A DNA stretch of 64,000 nt from BRH-c25 sp035627615 (GTDB taxonomy: Bacteria; Bacillota; Clostridia; Lutisporales; Lutisporaceae), in NCBI GenBank assembly GCA_035627615.1, contig DASPLL010000026.1:62001-126000 (forward strand), read 5' to 3'. This document shows positions 16,620-24,712 of this stretch, in pieces (the stretch's first letter is position 1; each line of letters opens with the position of its first letter). Under the pieces are notes generated by a model. That model was not told the DNA's origin and made no database searches. It worked only from the letters and a program-made list of their open reading frames with translations. The position numbers were made by a program, and so were the translations under genes.

Positions 16620-17510
16620 ATGGGTGTACAGTCTTATCCCCTGTTGAAAGGCGATTCCCTGTTCAGGAAAGACGAGTTGGTATACATAAATAAATCAAGC
16701 GAGCTGCAGGAATATATGAACTTGATGCACAAGCATGATTTCATTGAGATCACTTATGTAATATCAGGCACAGGAAAGCATGTGGTCGGTGAAAACCAAT
16801 ACGACACCTCCAAGGGCGACCTTTTCATAATAAACTATGATGTACCTCATGGCTTTTTCCCCGGCCCCGAAGGAAAGGAAGGACTTACAGTCTTTAACTG
16901 TGTGTTCATGCCCAAATTTCTGGATGCCTCCCTGTTCGGCAGCATCAATTTCCATGATATAACCTCATCCTTTTTATTCAGATCCCTTTTCCCGGACAGC
17001 ACCGCCCCGCTTCCCGACCTCAACCTCCGGGGAACGGATTTCCAGGAGGTCGGAGTGCTTTTCAGCAATATGTATGCAGAGTATAAAGGGATGGAAAAGG
17101 GTTACTGTGATATTATCAGGGCGTATCTCATAGAGCTCATCATCAAGATATTGAGATACATGGATACAGGCAAGCCCAAATACACCCTACCCAAGAATGA
17201 AGAGCTGGTAAATAAGGCTATTGAATATCTGAAACACAATTATAATACTGATGTAAGGCTTGAGGATGTGGCCTTAAGATCCTTTATAAGCAAGAATTAC
17301 TTCAGCAGGCTTTTCAAGGATGTGACAGGCACCAGCTTCAGTGATTATGTCCAGAAGCTAAGGATAGACGAAGCCTGCAGCCTGCTGCGGAATACCGATA
17401 TGAAGATTACCGGTATCGCCATGCAGACAGGCTTCAATGACATGAAGTTCTTTTATGAGGTTTTCAAAAAAATAACCGGCAAAACACCGGGAGATTATAG
17501 GAAAATATAG
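16620..17510 (+). CDS. AraC-family transcriptional regulator, probable rhamnose-cluster activator
   Basis: 296 aa. N-terminal cupin sensor domain (HKHDFIEITYVISGTG, NQYDTSKGDLFIINYDVPHGF) and a C-terminal double helix-turn-helix of the AraC/XylS type (about the last 100 residues; EDVALRSFISKNYFSRLFKD, TGFNDMKFFYEVFKKITGKTPGDYRK). The ATG at 16620 has GAGGTG six bases upstream; the GTG at 16611 lies within that ribosome-binding site. Divergent from rhaB, consistent with an activator of rhaB-rhaA-aldolase-isomerase, as RhaR/RhaS act in other bacteria. The effector is inferred. Confidence 0.88.
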   Translation: MGVQSYPLLKGDSLFRKDELVYINKSSELQEYMNLMHKHDFIEITYVISGTGKHVVGENQYDTSKGDLFIINYDVPHGFFPGPEGKEGLTVFNCVFMPKFLDASLFGSINFHDITSSFLFRSLFPDSTAPLPDLNLRGTDFQEVGVLFSNMYAEYKGMEKGYCDIIRAYLIELIIKILRYMDTGKPKYTLPKNEELVNKAIEYLKHNYNTDVRLEDVALRSFISKNYFSRLFKDVTGTSFSDYVQKLRIDEACSLLRNTDMKITGIAMQTGFNDMKFFYEVFKKITGKTPGDYRKI

Positions 17511-17576
17511 TGCCTCGTAACGTATATCCCTTCCAGAGCAGGCGAGGCACTGAATCAAGGTTGTGATTATTAACAC
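17510..17576 (+). repeat. 67-bp palindromic dispersed repeat, copy 2 (araC-panE junction)
   Basis: Starts at the last base of the AraC stop codon and runs into the stop codon of the convergent reductase gene, filling the whole intergenic gap. Same arms GTGCCTCG/CGAGGCAC and the same tail as copy 1, in the same orientation. Copies 1 and 2 thus flank rhaB plus araC as direct repeats 2.6 kb apart. Confidence 0.85.
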
Positions 17577-18496
17577 CAGCTTTTCATTTGCTCCAAGGTT
17601 CTTATCATTTTGAAAAGGGTGTCATTTACAGGCGTAGGGACTCCATACTTCCTTCCCATTTCACACAATACGCCCGAAAGCATCTCCACCTCTGTTTTCC
17701 TTCCTGCTTCCATGTCCTGCAGCATGGAGGTCTTCCCGTCAGCCGAAAGGGTTCCCAGCACCCTGTGTGCCTCTGCTATGTCCCCTTCCCGAAGACCTAC
17801 TCCGGCTTTTGCAGAAACCGCAATCACTTCCCTCATGGCTGAATCAATAAGCTCATGGGCCTCACTTATATTCCGGAATACCCCATAGGTCGCACCAAGC
17901 ACTGCCGAAGCCTGATTGACGCCTATATTTATCATGTATTTCCACCATATGGCTTTTACCATGTCCTCAGGTATAACATAGGGTATACCCGCTTCATCAA
18001 ATAAAGCCTTGACACGTTCCACTCTCTCACTTTGAAGCTTGTTCAGACTTTCCCCGAAATACAGCTTTCCAAAGCTGGTATAACGGATATCATTAGCATT
18101 TCTGACTGCATCGATGCCCACGCAGGAGGAATACAAGAGCTTTTCCATGCCAAAAGCCCCGCCTAATATTTCTTCGCTGTCGATACCGTTCAGGAGGGAC
18201 ATGATAATGGTATCGGGCCCTATGCGCTTTCTAATTGCATCGACAGCCTGGCTGAGATTGTGATATTTGACCGCTATAAGGATCAGATCCGCATAGGCTC
18301 CATCATCCTCAGGCCGTATGAAATTAAAGTCATAGGGCTTCCCATTCACAGTCAGCTTGTTTGTGGAATATTTTCCGATCCTGCTGCTGTCTGCGATAAC
18401 AGTGAAATCAATGGAACCGGTATCGAAAAGCTTTGCAGCATAACTGCCCCCTATGGCTCCCAGGCCAATGACCGATACATTTTTAATCTTTTTCAC
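17570..18496 (-). CDS. 2-dehydropantoate 2-reductase family protein (ketopantoate reductase-like)
   Basis: About 308 aa, typical of ApbA/PanE. N-terminal Rossmann motif VSVIGLGAIGGSYAAKLF, then LIAVKYHNLSQAVDAI, a central SLLNGIDSEEILG, and the C-terminal domain with the conserved Lys in DMVKAIWWKYMINIGVNQ and a late PVNDTLFKMI. A GTG at 18496 with AAGGAG eight bases upstream gives the natural N-terminus; the ~29 residues upstream are probably untranslated. The family includes NADPH-dependent ketopantoate reductase for pantothenate, but many paralogues reduce other 2-oxoacids, so the substrate is not fixed. Convergent with araC. Confidence 0.8.
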   Translation of the reverse strand: MKKIKNVSVIGLGAIGGSYAAKLFDTGSIDFTVIADSSRIGKYSTNKLTVNGKPYDFNFIRPEDDGAYADLILIAVKYHNLSQAVDAIRKRIGPDTIIMSLLNGIDSEEILGGAFGMEKLLYSSCVGIDAVRNANDIRYTSFGKLYFGESLNKLQSERVERVKALFDEAGIPYVIPEDMVKAIWWKYMINIGVNQASAVLGATYGVFRNISEAHELIDSAMREVIAVSAKAGVGLREGDIAEAHRVLGTLSADGKTSMLQDMEAGRKTEVEMLSGVLCEMGRKYGVPTPVNDTLFKMIRTLEQMKSWC

Positions 18497-18615
18497 ACAA
18501 TCAGCTCCTTTATAACGTATGGCAGCCCTTCTGCCCATATTTAATGCTGCCCTTTTCCATACTGGAATTATACTACATTTCAAGCCTTACTGCCACATTA
18601 TCTTCAGGCTCTTTT

Positions 18616-19392
18616 TCATCTGTCGAACAAAAACGATTTTACCAATGCGAAGTATTCCCTGATATGACTGTTCATCCTGACAGAAGCCGGGGTGCTGCTT
18701 GTGATTCCATAAGGTTCAAATCCGACGCGCCTTGCAAGGAATTTGGCCCTCAGCATATGGAAATCACTTGTTGCCACTACGATGCGGGTGGTATTCCTGC
18801 CCTCAATGTTCTGCAGTAATTCCCGGGAAAACACAAAATTCTCCATTGTACTTGTTGCCCTGTCTTCCTCAAGGATCCTTCCTGCAGCTATGCCCTTTGA
18901 TATCAAATACCTTTTCATTGCCTCAGCCTCGGTAATACTTTCTCCAAAGCCCTTACCCCCTGAGACAATAACATCAGTATCTGGATACTTCTCCATATAT
19001 TCAAGTCCTTTCTGCAGACGCTCCTGCAGGGTCGGGGTTATCTCGCCCTCATGCAGTCCTCCTCCAAGTATTATAATGTAGTCTGCATCCACATCCTCCT
19101 GCAGGGAGCTGCTATAAGTAATCAGCACTTCCAGGGAAGCGAAGAATATGACACCGCATACTACCATGGCACAGACAAGCCTTCTTGCCAATGGATCCTG
19201 AATGACAGGCCTTCCCTTACGTACCCAAAGCCCGATATAAATATAAACAATAATTATAAGTCCTGCTATACCCGGAAATAATGACCCTACATTTATTCCC
19301 GTATATATGGAGACCAGGATTGTATCGATCACTCCAAGCATACCAAGCATCAGCAACAAATAATAAAACCACTTTTTATAATTTCTGTTCAT
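18616..19392 (-). CDS. YdcF-like DUF218 membrane protein
   Basis: 258 aa. Three hydrophobic segments in the first ~95 residues, then a DUF218 (YdcF/SanA/ElyC) domain: DADYIIILGGGLHEGE, the typical TLQERLQKGLEYMEKYPDTD, VIVSGGKGFGESITEAEAM, ATSTMENFVFSRELL and VVATSDFHMLRAKFLARRVGF. Members are implicated in envelope processes, but the reaction is not established. The start is uncertain because no strong RBS is visible. It lies alone between a reductase and a divergent FN3 protein. Confidence 0.8.
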   Translation of the reverse strand: MNRNYKKWFYYLLLMLGMLGVIDTILVSIYTGINVGSLFPGIAGLIIIVYIYIGLWVRKGRPVIQDPLARRLVCAMVVCGVIFFASLEVLITYSSSLQEDVDADYIIILGGGLHEGEITPTLQERLQKGLEYMEKYPDTDVIVSGGKGFGESITEAEAMKRYLISKGIAAGRILEEDRATSTMENFVFSRELLQNIEGRNTTRIVVATSDFHMLRAKFLARRVGFEPYGITSSTPASVRMNSHIREYFALVKSFLFDR

Positions 19393-19472
19393 TGCATTTC
19401 ATCCACTCACTTTACACATGTTTTTCCCATTCAGCAGGAAAGTCATTCAATCGGCAAATAAATAGACATCTA

Positions 19473-19502
19473 TTTACAAATATTAGTATTTTATGATATA
19501 AT
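19473..19502 (+). promoter_or_regulatory. Sigma-A-type promoter of the FN3-repeat protein gene
   Basis: TTTACA (19473-19478), 18-bp spacer and TATAAT (19497-19502), about 31 nt before the ATG, with GGAGG in between. Confidence 0.65.
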
Positions 19503-19533
19503 TAGTAAATAATGGTAATTTAGGAGGGTTGTT

Positions 19534-20724
19534 ATGAAAAAAATAAGGGTTTCTGTAAAATGCGGTGCTGTTTTTCTTGTTATACTCTCCATGCTGTGCA
19601 GTACGACTGCAGCCTTCGCATACTCCTCAACGGATACCCAATCCCCCACGGCTCCAAAGGAATTAACTGCTGTAAATGCTACCCATACAGCTATTTCATT
19701 AAGCTGGGCGGCATCAAAGGACGACAAATCGGTAAAAGGTTATCAAGTGTATAGGGACGGCAAGAAAATCACATCCGCTTCAAAAACTACTTACACAAAT
19801 ACCAGACTGGTTCCGGGCAGGACATATACATATGCCGTAAGGGCATATGATGCTGCCGGCAATATATCAGAGAGCAGTAATGTAATAACCGCCTCAACAA
19901 TAAGTGACCTGCAGGCTCCTTCTGCTCCCGGGGGACTGAAGGCAGCCTCCGTGACCCATACCTCCGCATCGCTCACCTGGAAGCCTTCAACAGACAATGT
20001 AGGTGTAAAAGGCTACGAAATATACATTAACGGAAAAAAAGCCGCATCTACCTCCACCGCTCACTATGACTATAAAAAGCTTACTCCGGGCACTGCCAAT
20101 ACACTATATATAAAGGCATATGATGATGCCGGCAACTATTCTTCACAGAGCAGCAGCATCTCGGTCAATACCCTGCCGGATGAAACGGCGCCATCTCCAC
20201 CGGTTGGACTTAAAGCTTCTTCCGTAACCTTAACGGAAGTGAATCTGACCTGGTCGCCTGCTGCGGATAATGTTCAGGTCAGAGGCTACGATATCATCCG
20301 TGACGGTATCAAGATCGGCACCTCAACCAAAACAAGCTACTGCAGCAAAGGCCTGTTCCCCGGAAAAAGCTACACCTATACAGTGAGGGCCTCCGATATT
20401 TCAGGCAATCTATCAAGCAGCAGCAGCCAGGTAAATGTGGCCACATTGAAGGATCAACAGGCACCAAAAGCTCCAACGGGGCTTAAGGTGGCTGACATCA
20501 AGAATTCGTCTGTTTACCTCGAATGGAAGGCTTCCACCGATAATGGCAAGGTAGCAGGCTACCAGATATACTGCAACGGTATTGTAATCAGCACCGCAGC
20601 GGGAACCTCACGCAAAGTGACAAATCCCTTCGGTCCGGGTTCTATTGATTTCTATATAAGATCCTATGACCAGGCAGGCAACCTGTCGGACAGCAGCAAT
20701 ACGGCAACTGCCGTAACGCCTTAA
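19534..20724 (+). CDS. Secreted protein composed of four fibronectin type III repeats
   Basis: 396 aa. A Sec signal peptide (MKKIRVSVKCGAVFLVILSM..., cleavage probably after AFA at residue 29) is followed by four FN3 domains at about residues 37-124, 128-214, 219-305 and 310-396. Each begins with an AP(S/K)xPxGLKA-type strand and carries the W..S.D..V.GY and Y.(V/I)RAYD.AGN signatures. There is no catalytic domain, sortase motif, S-layer repeat or transmembrane anchor, so it should be released or loosely wall-bound. Such modules usually act as spacers or binding parts of glycoside hydrolases; a stand-alone array is less common. It has its own promoter and terminator. Function unknown. Confidence 0.9.
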   Translation: MKKIRVSVKCGAVFLVILSMLCSTTAAFAYSSTDTQSPTAPKELTAVNATHTAISLSWAASKDDKSVKGYQVYRDGKKITSASKTTYTNTRLVPGRTYTYAVRAYDAAGNISESSNVITASTISDLQAPSAPGGLKAASVTHTSASLTWKPSTDNVGVKGYEIYINGKKAASTSTAHYDYKKLTPGTANTLYIKAYDDAGNYSSQSSSISVNTLPDETAPSPPVGLKASSVTLTEVNLTWSPAADNVQVRGYDIIRDGIKIGTSTKTSYCSKGLFPGKSYTYTVRASDISGNLSSSSSQVNVATLKDQQAPKAPTGLKVADIKNSSVYLEWKASTDNGKVAGYQIYCNGIVISTAAGTSRKVTNPFGPGSIDFYIRSYDQAGNLSDSSNTATAVTP

Positions 20725-20742
20725 TAATTGCCCCAAAACATA

Positions 20743-20782
20743 GAAGCACCTGTTATACACATACTACCATAACAGGTGCTTC
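20743..20782. terminator. Bidirectional terminator between the FN3 gene and the peptide transporter
   Basis: Perfect 14-bp stem GAAGCACCTGTTAT (20743-20756) with 20769-20782 and a 12-nt loop. T-rich sequence follows on + (TTCTCAATT) and a less T-rich tail on the minus strand. It lies between convergent genes. Confidence 0.75.
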
Positions 20783-20809
20783 TTCTCAATTATCTGTTTA
20801 TTTGATGTG

Positions 20810-21787
20810 CTAAGCTCCCAGGCAGGCAACCAAATGTCCTCCTCCAGCATCCCTGAGCACAGGCACTTCTTCACAGCAGCGTGGCAGTACGCAGTTGCAG
20901 CGGGTATGGAAGCGGCAGCCTGAGGGTGGATTGGCCGGACTTGGGACATCTCCCTGTAAAATTATCTGGTTCCGTTTGGCCTCCGGATCAGGAATGGGTA
21001 TTGCCGATAAAAGAGCCTTAGTGTATGGGTGAAGCGGATTTTTATATAATTCCCTTTTCTCCGCTATTTCAACCACTTTTCCCAGATACATCACGGCTAC
21101 CCTGCTGCTGATGTGCTTTACAACGCTCAGATCATGGGATATGAACAGATAAGTCAGATCGAACTTCTGCTGCAGCTCCTGCATCAGGTTCAGCACCTGG
21201 GACCTTACGGATACATCCAGGGCAGAAACAGGTTCGTCGCAGATGATCAGCCGGGGATTGACAGCCAAAGCTCTGGCAATACCTATTCTTTGCCGCTGCC
21301 CTCCGGAAAACTCATGGGGATAGCGGCTCATGTGATGGCTGTCCATCCCGACTTCCTTAAGCAGATGAACTATTCTTTCCTTTCTTTTCTCCCCTTTTGC
21401 CAGCTCGAATATCTCCATAGGCTCGCTCAGGGTCTCTTCGATGGTCATCCTGGGATTCAGGGATGCATAAGGGTCCTGGAAAATTATCTGCATCTTTTTT
21501 CTCAGCTGGCGGACTTCTTCATCCCTGAGCCGGAATATATCCCGCCCCTCGAAGCACACTTCCCCTTCAGTAGCATCCAGCAGCCGGAGTATGACACGGC
21601 CCAGTGTGGACTTTCCGCATCCGCTTTCACCCACTAGTCCAAGGGTCTCCCCCTTCTTTATGGATAGGTCTATGCCATCAACGGCTTTGACATATCCTAC
21701 GGTTTTTTGAAGGACGCCGCTTTTGATAGGAAAATATTTCTTGATATTCCTTATTTCAATCAGAGAATGCTCTATCGCTTCAGACAT
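20810..21787 (-). CDS. Oligopeptide/dipeptide ABC transporter ATP-binding protein (OppF/DppF type)
   Basis: About 325 aa. ABC domain with Walker A GLVGESGCGKST, Q-loop FQDPYASLNPRMT, signature FSGGQRQRIGIARAL, Walker B LIICDEPVSALDVS and H-loop ISHDLSVV, plus the C-terminal oligo_HPY region (NPLHPYTKALLSAIP, cysteines in CRFHTRCNCVLPRC). The ATG at 21787 is preceded by AGGAAGGAG and overlaps the end of the OppD-type gene by 8 nt, showing translational coupling. Last gene of the five-gene importer operon; it energises the DppB/DppC-like pore together with the other ATPase. Confidence 0.92.
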   Translation of the reverse strand: MSEAIEHSLIEIRNIKKYFPIKSGVLQKTVGYVKAVDGIDLSIKKGETLGLVGESGCGKSTLGRVILRLLDATEGEVCFEGRDIFRLRDEEVRQLRKKMQIIFQDPYASLNPRMTIEETLSEPMEIFELAKGEKRKERIVHLLKEVGMDSHHMSRYPHEFSGGQRQRIGIARALAVNPRLIICDEPVSALDVSVRSQVLNLMQELQQKFDLTYLFISHDLSVVKHISSRVAVMYLGKVVEIAEKRELYKNPLHPYTKALLSAIPIPDPEAKRNQIILQGDVPSPANPPSGCRFHTRCNCVLPRCCEEVPVLRDAGGGHLVACLGA

Positions 21788-22817
21788 TGGCTCCTTCCTC
21801 CTTTTCCTCAATGTCAGCATCCCACTGGGGGGAATACTTCCAGCATCGTACTTTACGTCCATCCAGAGGGAACAGCTCCGGCTCCTGGCGGCTGCAGATG
21901 GGCCTTGCTTCCGGGCAGCGGGGATGAAACCGGCATGCCTTGGGCATATGGGCCGGATTAGGGATCATTCCCTCTATTACATAGAGTTTATCCTGCTCTA
22001 CATCCATCCTGGGGATTGAACCCAGGAGTCCCACGGTATAGGGATGCTTAGGAGCTCTGAACAGTGCTTTTACATCCGCATACTCCACTACCCTGCCTGC
22101 ATACATGACCAGTATATTATCCGCCATCTCCGCCACCACGCCCATGTCATGGGTTATCAGCATGATTGCGGTGCCAAGCTTGCGCTTCAGCTCCTTCAGA
22201 AGCTCAAGTATTTGGGCCTGGATGGTCACATCCAGAGCAGTTGTCGGTTCATCGGCAATCAATAAGGCAGGATTGCAGGAAATAGCCATGGCTATCATCA
22301 CCCTCTGACGCATGCCTCCGCTGAGCTGATGCGGATATTCATTGATACGCTGCTCAGGCAGGGGAATACCGACAAGCTTGAGCATATCCACAGCTTTTTT
22401 GACCGCTTCCTTTTTGTTCAGCTTCTGATGCAGGCATATTACCTCTGTAAGCTGATCGCCTATTGTATATACCGGATTGAGTGACGTCATCGGCTCCTGG
22501 AATATCATAGAAATGGCATTTCCCCGGATATGCCTCATTTCATTTTTTGTTTTTTTCAAAAGGTCTTCTCCCCGGAAGATGATTTCACCGGCAACAGTTC
22601 TGCCGGGCGGATCAGGAACGAGCCTTAACATTGAAAGGCAGGTAACGCTTTTTCCGCATCCCGACTCACCAACTATACCCAGAGTTTCTCCCTTCCTCAC
22701 CTGGAAATCGACCCCGTCAACCGCCGGCATAACAGCCTCATCAGTATAAAAATATGTTTTAAGGCCTTTAATGTCCAGAATGATATCTTCCAAATTCATT
22801 ACCCCCATTTGTTCCAT
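21780..22817 (-). CDS. Oligopeptide/dipeptide ABC transporter ATP-binding protein (OppD/DppD type)
   Basis: 345 aa. Walker A GIVGESGCGKS, Q-loop FQEPMTSLNPVYT, signature LSGGMRQRVMIAMAI, Walker B LLIADEPTTALDVT and H-loop ITHDMGVVAEM, followed by an oligo_HPY region (KHPYTVGLLGSIP) and a Cys-containing tail. The ATG at 22817 has AGGAT upstream; alternative in-frame ATGs lie 3 and 6 codons in. It begins 9 nt after the DppC-like permease and overlaps the next ATPase. Confidence 0.92.
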   Translation of the reverse strand: MEQMGVMNLEDIILDIKGLKTYFYTDEAVMPAVDGVDFQVRKGETLGIVGESGCGKSVTCLSMLRLVPDPPGRTVAGEIIFRGEDLLKKTKNEMRHIRGNAISMIFQEPMTSLNPVYTIGDQLTEVICLHQKLNKKEAVKKAVDMLKLVGIPLPEQRINEYPHQLSGGMRQRVMIAMAISCNPALLIADEPTTALDVTIQAQILELLKELKRKLGTAIMLITHDMGVVAEMADNILVMYAGRVVEYADVKALFRAPKHPYTVGLLGSIPRMDVEQDKLYVIEGMIPNPAHMPKACRFHPRCPEARPICSRQEPELFPLDGRKVRCWKYSPQWDADIEEKEEGANV

Positions 22818-22826
22818 GAATTTATC

Positions 22827-23669
22827 CTATACCGACAGGTTTCTCAGCTTTGGATCAAGGTGGTCCCTAAAGCCATCACCCAGCAGATTGAAGCCCAGCA
22901 CGACAACAAGGATCGCAAGACCGGGGAAGGTGGCGTACCACCAGTGGCTCAAAAGGTACTGACGCCCTGCTGAGATCAGTGCACCCCATTCCGGTGTGGG
23001 CGGCTGTGCTCCCAGGCCGATGAAGCTCAGGCCTGCAGTCAATTGAATTGCAAAGCCTATATCCATCGTCGCCTGCACTACTATGGGCGATATGCAATTA
23101 GGCAGTATATGCCTCCATATTATTCTTGACTGCTTATTCCCCAGGGCTCTGGCAGCTTCTACATACTCATACTCACGCAAAGCCAGGACCTGCGCCCTGA
23201 CCAAACGGGTATACCAGGGCCACCAGGTGAGACTGGCAGCAATAACCGCATTGCTGAGGCTGGGGCCCAGGGCGGCAGCAATAGCCATAGCCAGTATCAG
23301 CGAAGGAAATGCAAGGAAGACATCTGTTATACGCATGATGATTTCATCTATCCAGCCGCCGAAAAATCCGCTGACAGCGCCTGTAACAACCCCTATGACG
23401 ATAGCTACTGACACGACCTCAAGCCCAACAAGTATGGATATCCTGGCTCCGTACAGTACCCTTGAGAACACATCCCTGCCCAGTTCATCAGTGCCCATGG
23501 GATGGACCTGCCCCGGCGGAAGAAGCTTGTCGGACATTGAGATAGCTTCCGGGTCGTAGGGTGCAAGCAGGGGAGCCAGCAGTGCGGTTAAAAGCAGCAA
23601 AAGGATTATAACTGCTCCGATAATATTCAATGGGTTGCGGAAGAACTTTTTTATCAATTTATTATTCAT
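22827..23669 (-). CDS. Peptide ABC transporter permease (OppC/DppC type)
   Basis: 280 aa inner-membrane protein with six hydrophobic segments. The OppC-type N-terminus (FFRNPLNIIGAVIILLLLL, LAPYDP), HPMGTDELGRDVFSRVLYGARISI and the EAA loop EAARALGNKQSRIIWRHILP, which contacts the ATPases, are clear. It lies 19 nt after the DppB-like permease gene. Confidence 0.92.
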   Translation of the reverse strand: MNNKLIKKFFRNPLNIIGAVIILLLLLTALLAPLLAPYDPEAISMSDKLLPPGQVHPMGTDELGRDVFSRVLYGARISILVGLEVVSVAIVIGVVTGAVSGFFGGWIDEIIMRITDVFLAFPSLILAMAIAAALGPSLSNAVIAASLTWWPWYTRLVRAQVLALREYEYVEAARALGNKQSRIIWRHILPNCISPIVVQATMDIGFAIQLTAGLSFIGLGAQPPTPEWGALISAGRQYLLSHWWYATFPGLAILVVVLGFNLLGDGFRDHLDPKLRNLSV

Positions 23670-23688
23670 AGATTAACACCCCCCAACT

Positions 23689-24696
23689 TTACTTATACAC
23701 GATCCGTGGGTTTGCCAGAGCATAACAGATATCTGTGATCAGATTCATAAACACAAATATGACTGTAATTACCAGTGTAACTCCCATAATGGCGGGAAAG
23801 TTCAGGGTCATTATGGCATGAACACCATAGTTGCCGATGCCGGGCCAGGAAAAAATCGTCTCGGTAAGGACAGCTCCCCCCAACAGAGAAGCAAACTGCA
23901 GTCCCACAAGAGTCAGGACAGGAAGTATGGCATTGCGAAGCGCATGCTTGTATATAACGATTCTTTCAGCCAGGCCCTTAGCCCGGGCTGTACGGATATA
24001 GTCGGCTCCCAATATCTCCAGCACGCTGGAACGGGTCATCCTTGTAAAAACAGCCGTAGCCGCATATCCTAAGGTAAGCGCGGGCAGTACCATATGTATG
24101 ATGCTGCTCTTTAATGCGATCCAGTCCCCTGTGAGTAAGCTATCCAAAATATATAATCCCGTTATATGGGTCGGAGGCAATAAACCTACTGCAATCCGCC
24201 CTCCAATGGGTAAAAGGTTCAGCCACTTGTAGAAAACCAACTGCAGCAGAAGGCCCAGCCAGAATATCGGTGTGGATGCTCCCAGCAGGCATAATATCCT
24301 GCTGCTGTGGTCAACAGGTCTGTCCTTTTTTACAGCAGATACGATGCCTAAAGGGATACCCGCCAATACACTGATGGCCAGGGCAAATACCGAAAGCTCC
24401 ACAGTAGCAGGCAAACGGGCTTTGATATCCTCCGTGACAGGCCTCCTGGTCTCGATAGAGGTTCCAAGATCACCATGCAGCAGACCTTTCATATATTCAA
24501 CATATTGAACCGGCAAAGGCTTGTCAAAGCCTAAGGAATGGCGCAGGTTCTCAATCTGTTCGGGGCCGGCATGAGGGCCGGCCGCCAAACGGACAGGATC
24601 GCCAGGAACGGCATGTGAAATGAGGAAAGTCAGCAATGACATGCCGAGCAGCACTATTATAGCCATTAGAAATCTTCTAAGGATATAAGCCCTCAA
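23689..24696 (-). CDS. Peptide ABC transporter permease (OppB/DppB type)
   Basis: 335 aa membrane protein. The OppB/DppB N-terminus (YILRRFLMAIIVLLGMSLLTF, HAVPGDPV), the periplasmic stretch with LGFDKPLPVQYVEYMKGLLHGDLGTS and the EAA-like loop ADYIRTARAKGLAERIVIYKHALRNA are typical. A TTG at 24696 with GGAGGGG upstream is the start. It directly follows the binding-protein gene. Confidence 0.92.
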   Translation of the reverse strand: MRAYILRRFLMAIIVLLGMSLLTFLISHAVPGDPVRLAAGPHAGPEQIENLRHSLGFDKPLPVQYVEYMKGLLHGDLGTSIETRRPVTEDIKARLPATVELSVFALAISVLAGIPLGIVSAVKKDRPVDHSSRILCLLGASTPIFWLGLLLQLVFYKWLNLLPIGGRIAVGLLPPTHITGLYILDSLLTGDWIALKSSIIHMVLPALTLGYAATAVFTRMTRSSVLEILGADYIRTARAKGLAERIVIYKHALRNAILPVLTLVGLQFASLLGGAVLTETIFSWPGIGNYGVHAIMTLNFPAIMGVTLVITVIFVFMNLITDICYALANPRIVYK

Positions 24697-24712
24697 TTAA
24701 ACCCCTCCTGTT

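Noticed and set aside
14871..17576. CRISPR repeats, integron attC sites or terminators as explanation for the 67-bp palindromes
   Set aside because: Only two good copies 2.6 kb apart with genes between, no spacers, no GTTRRRY core typical of attC, and no U-tract on either strand.
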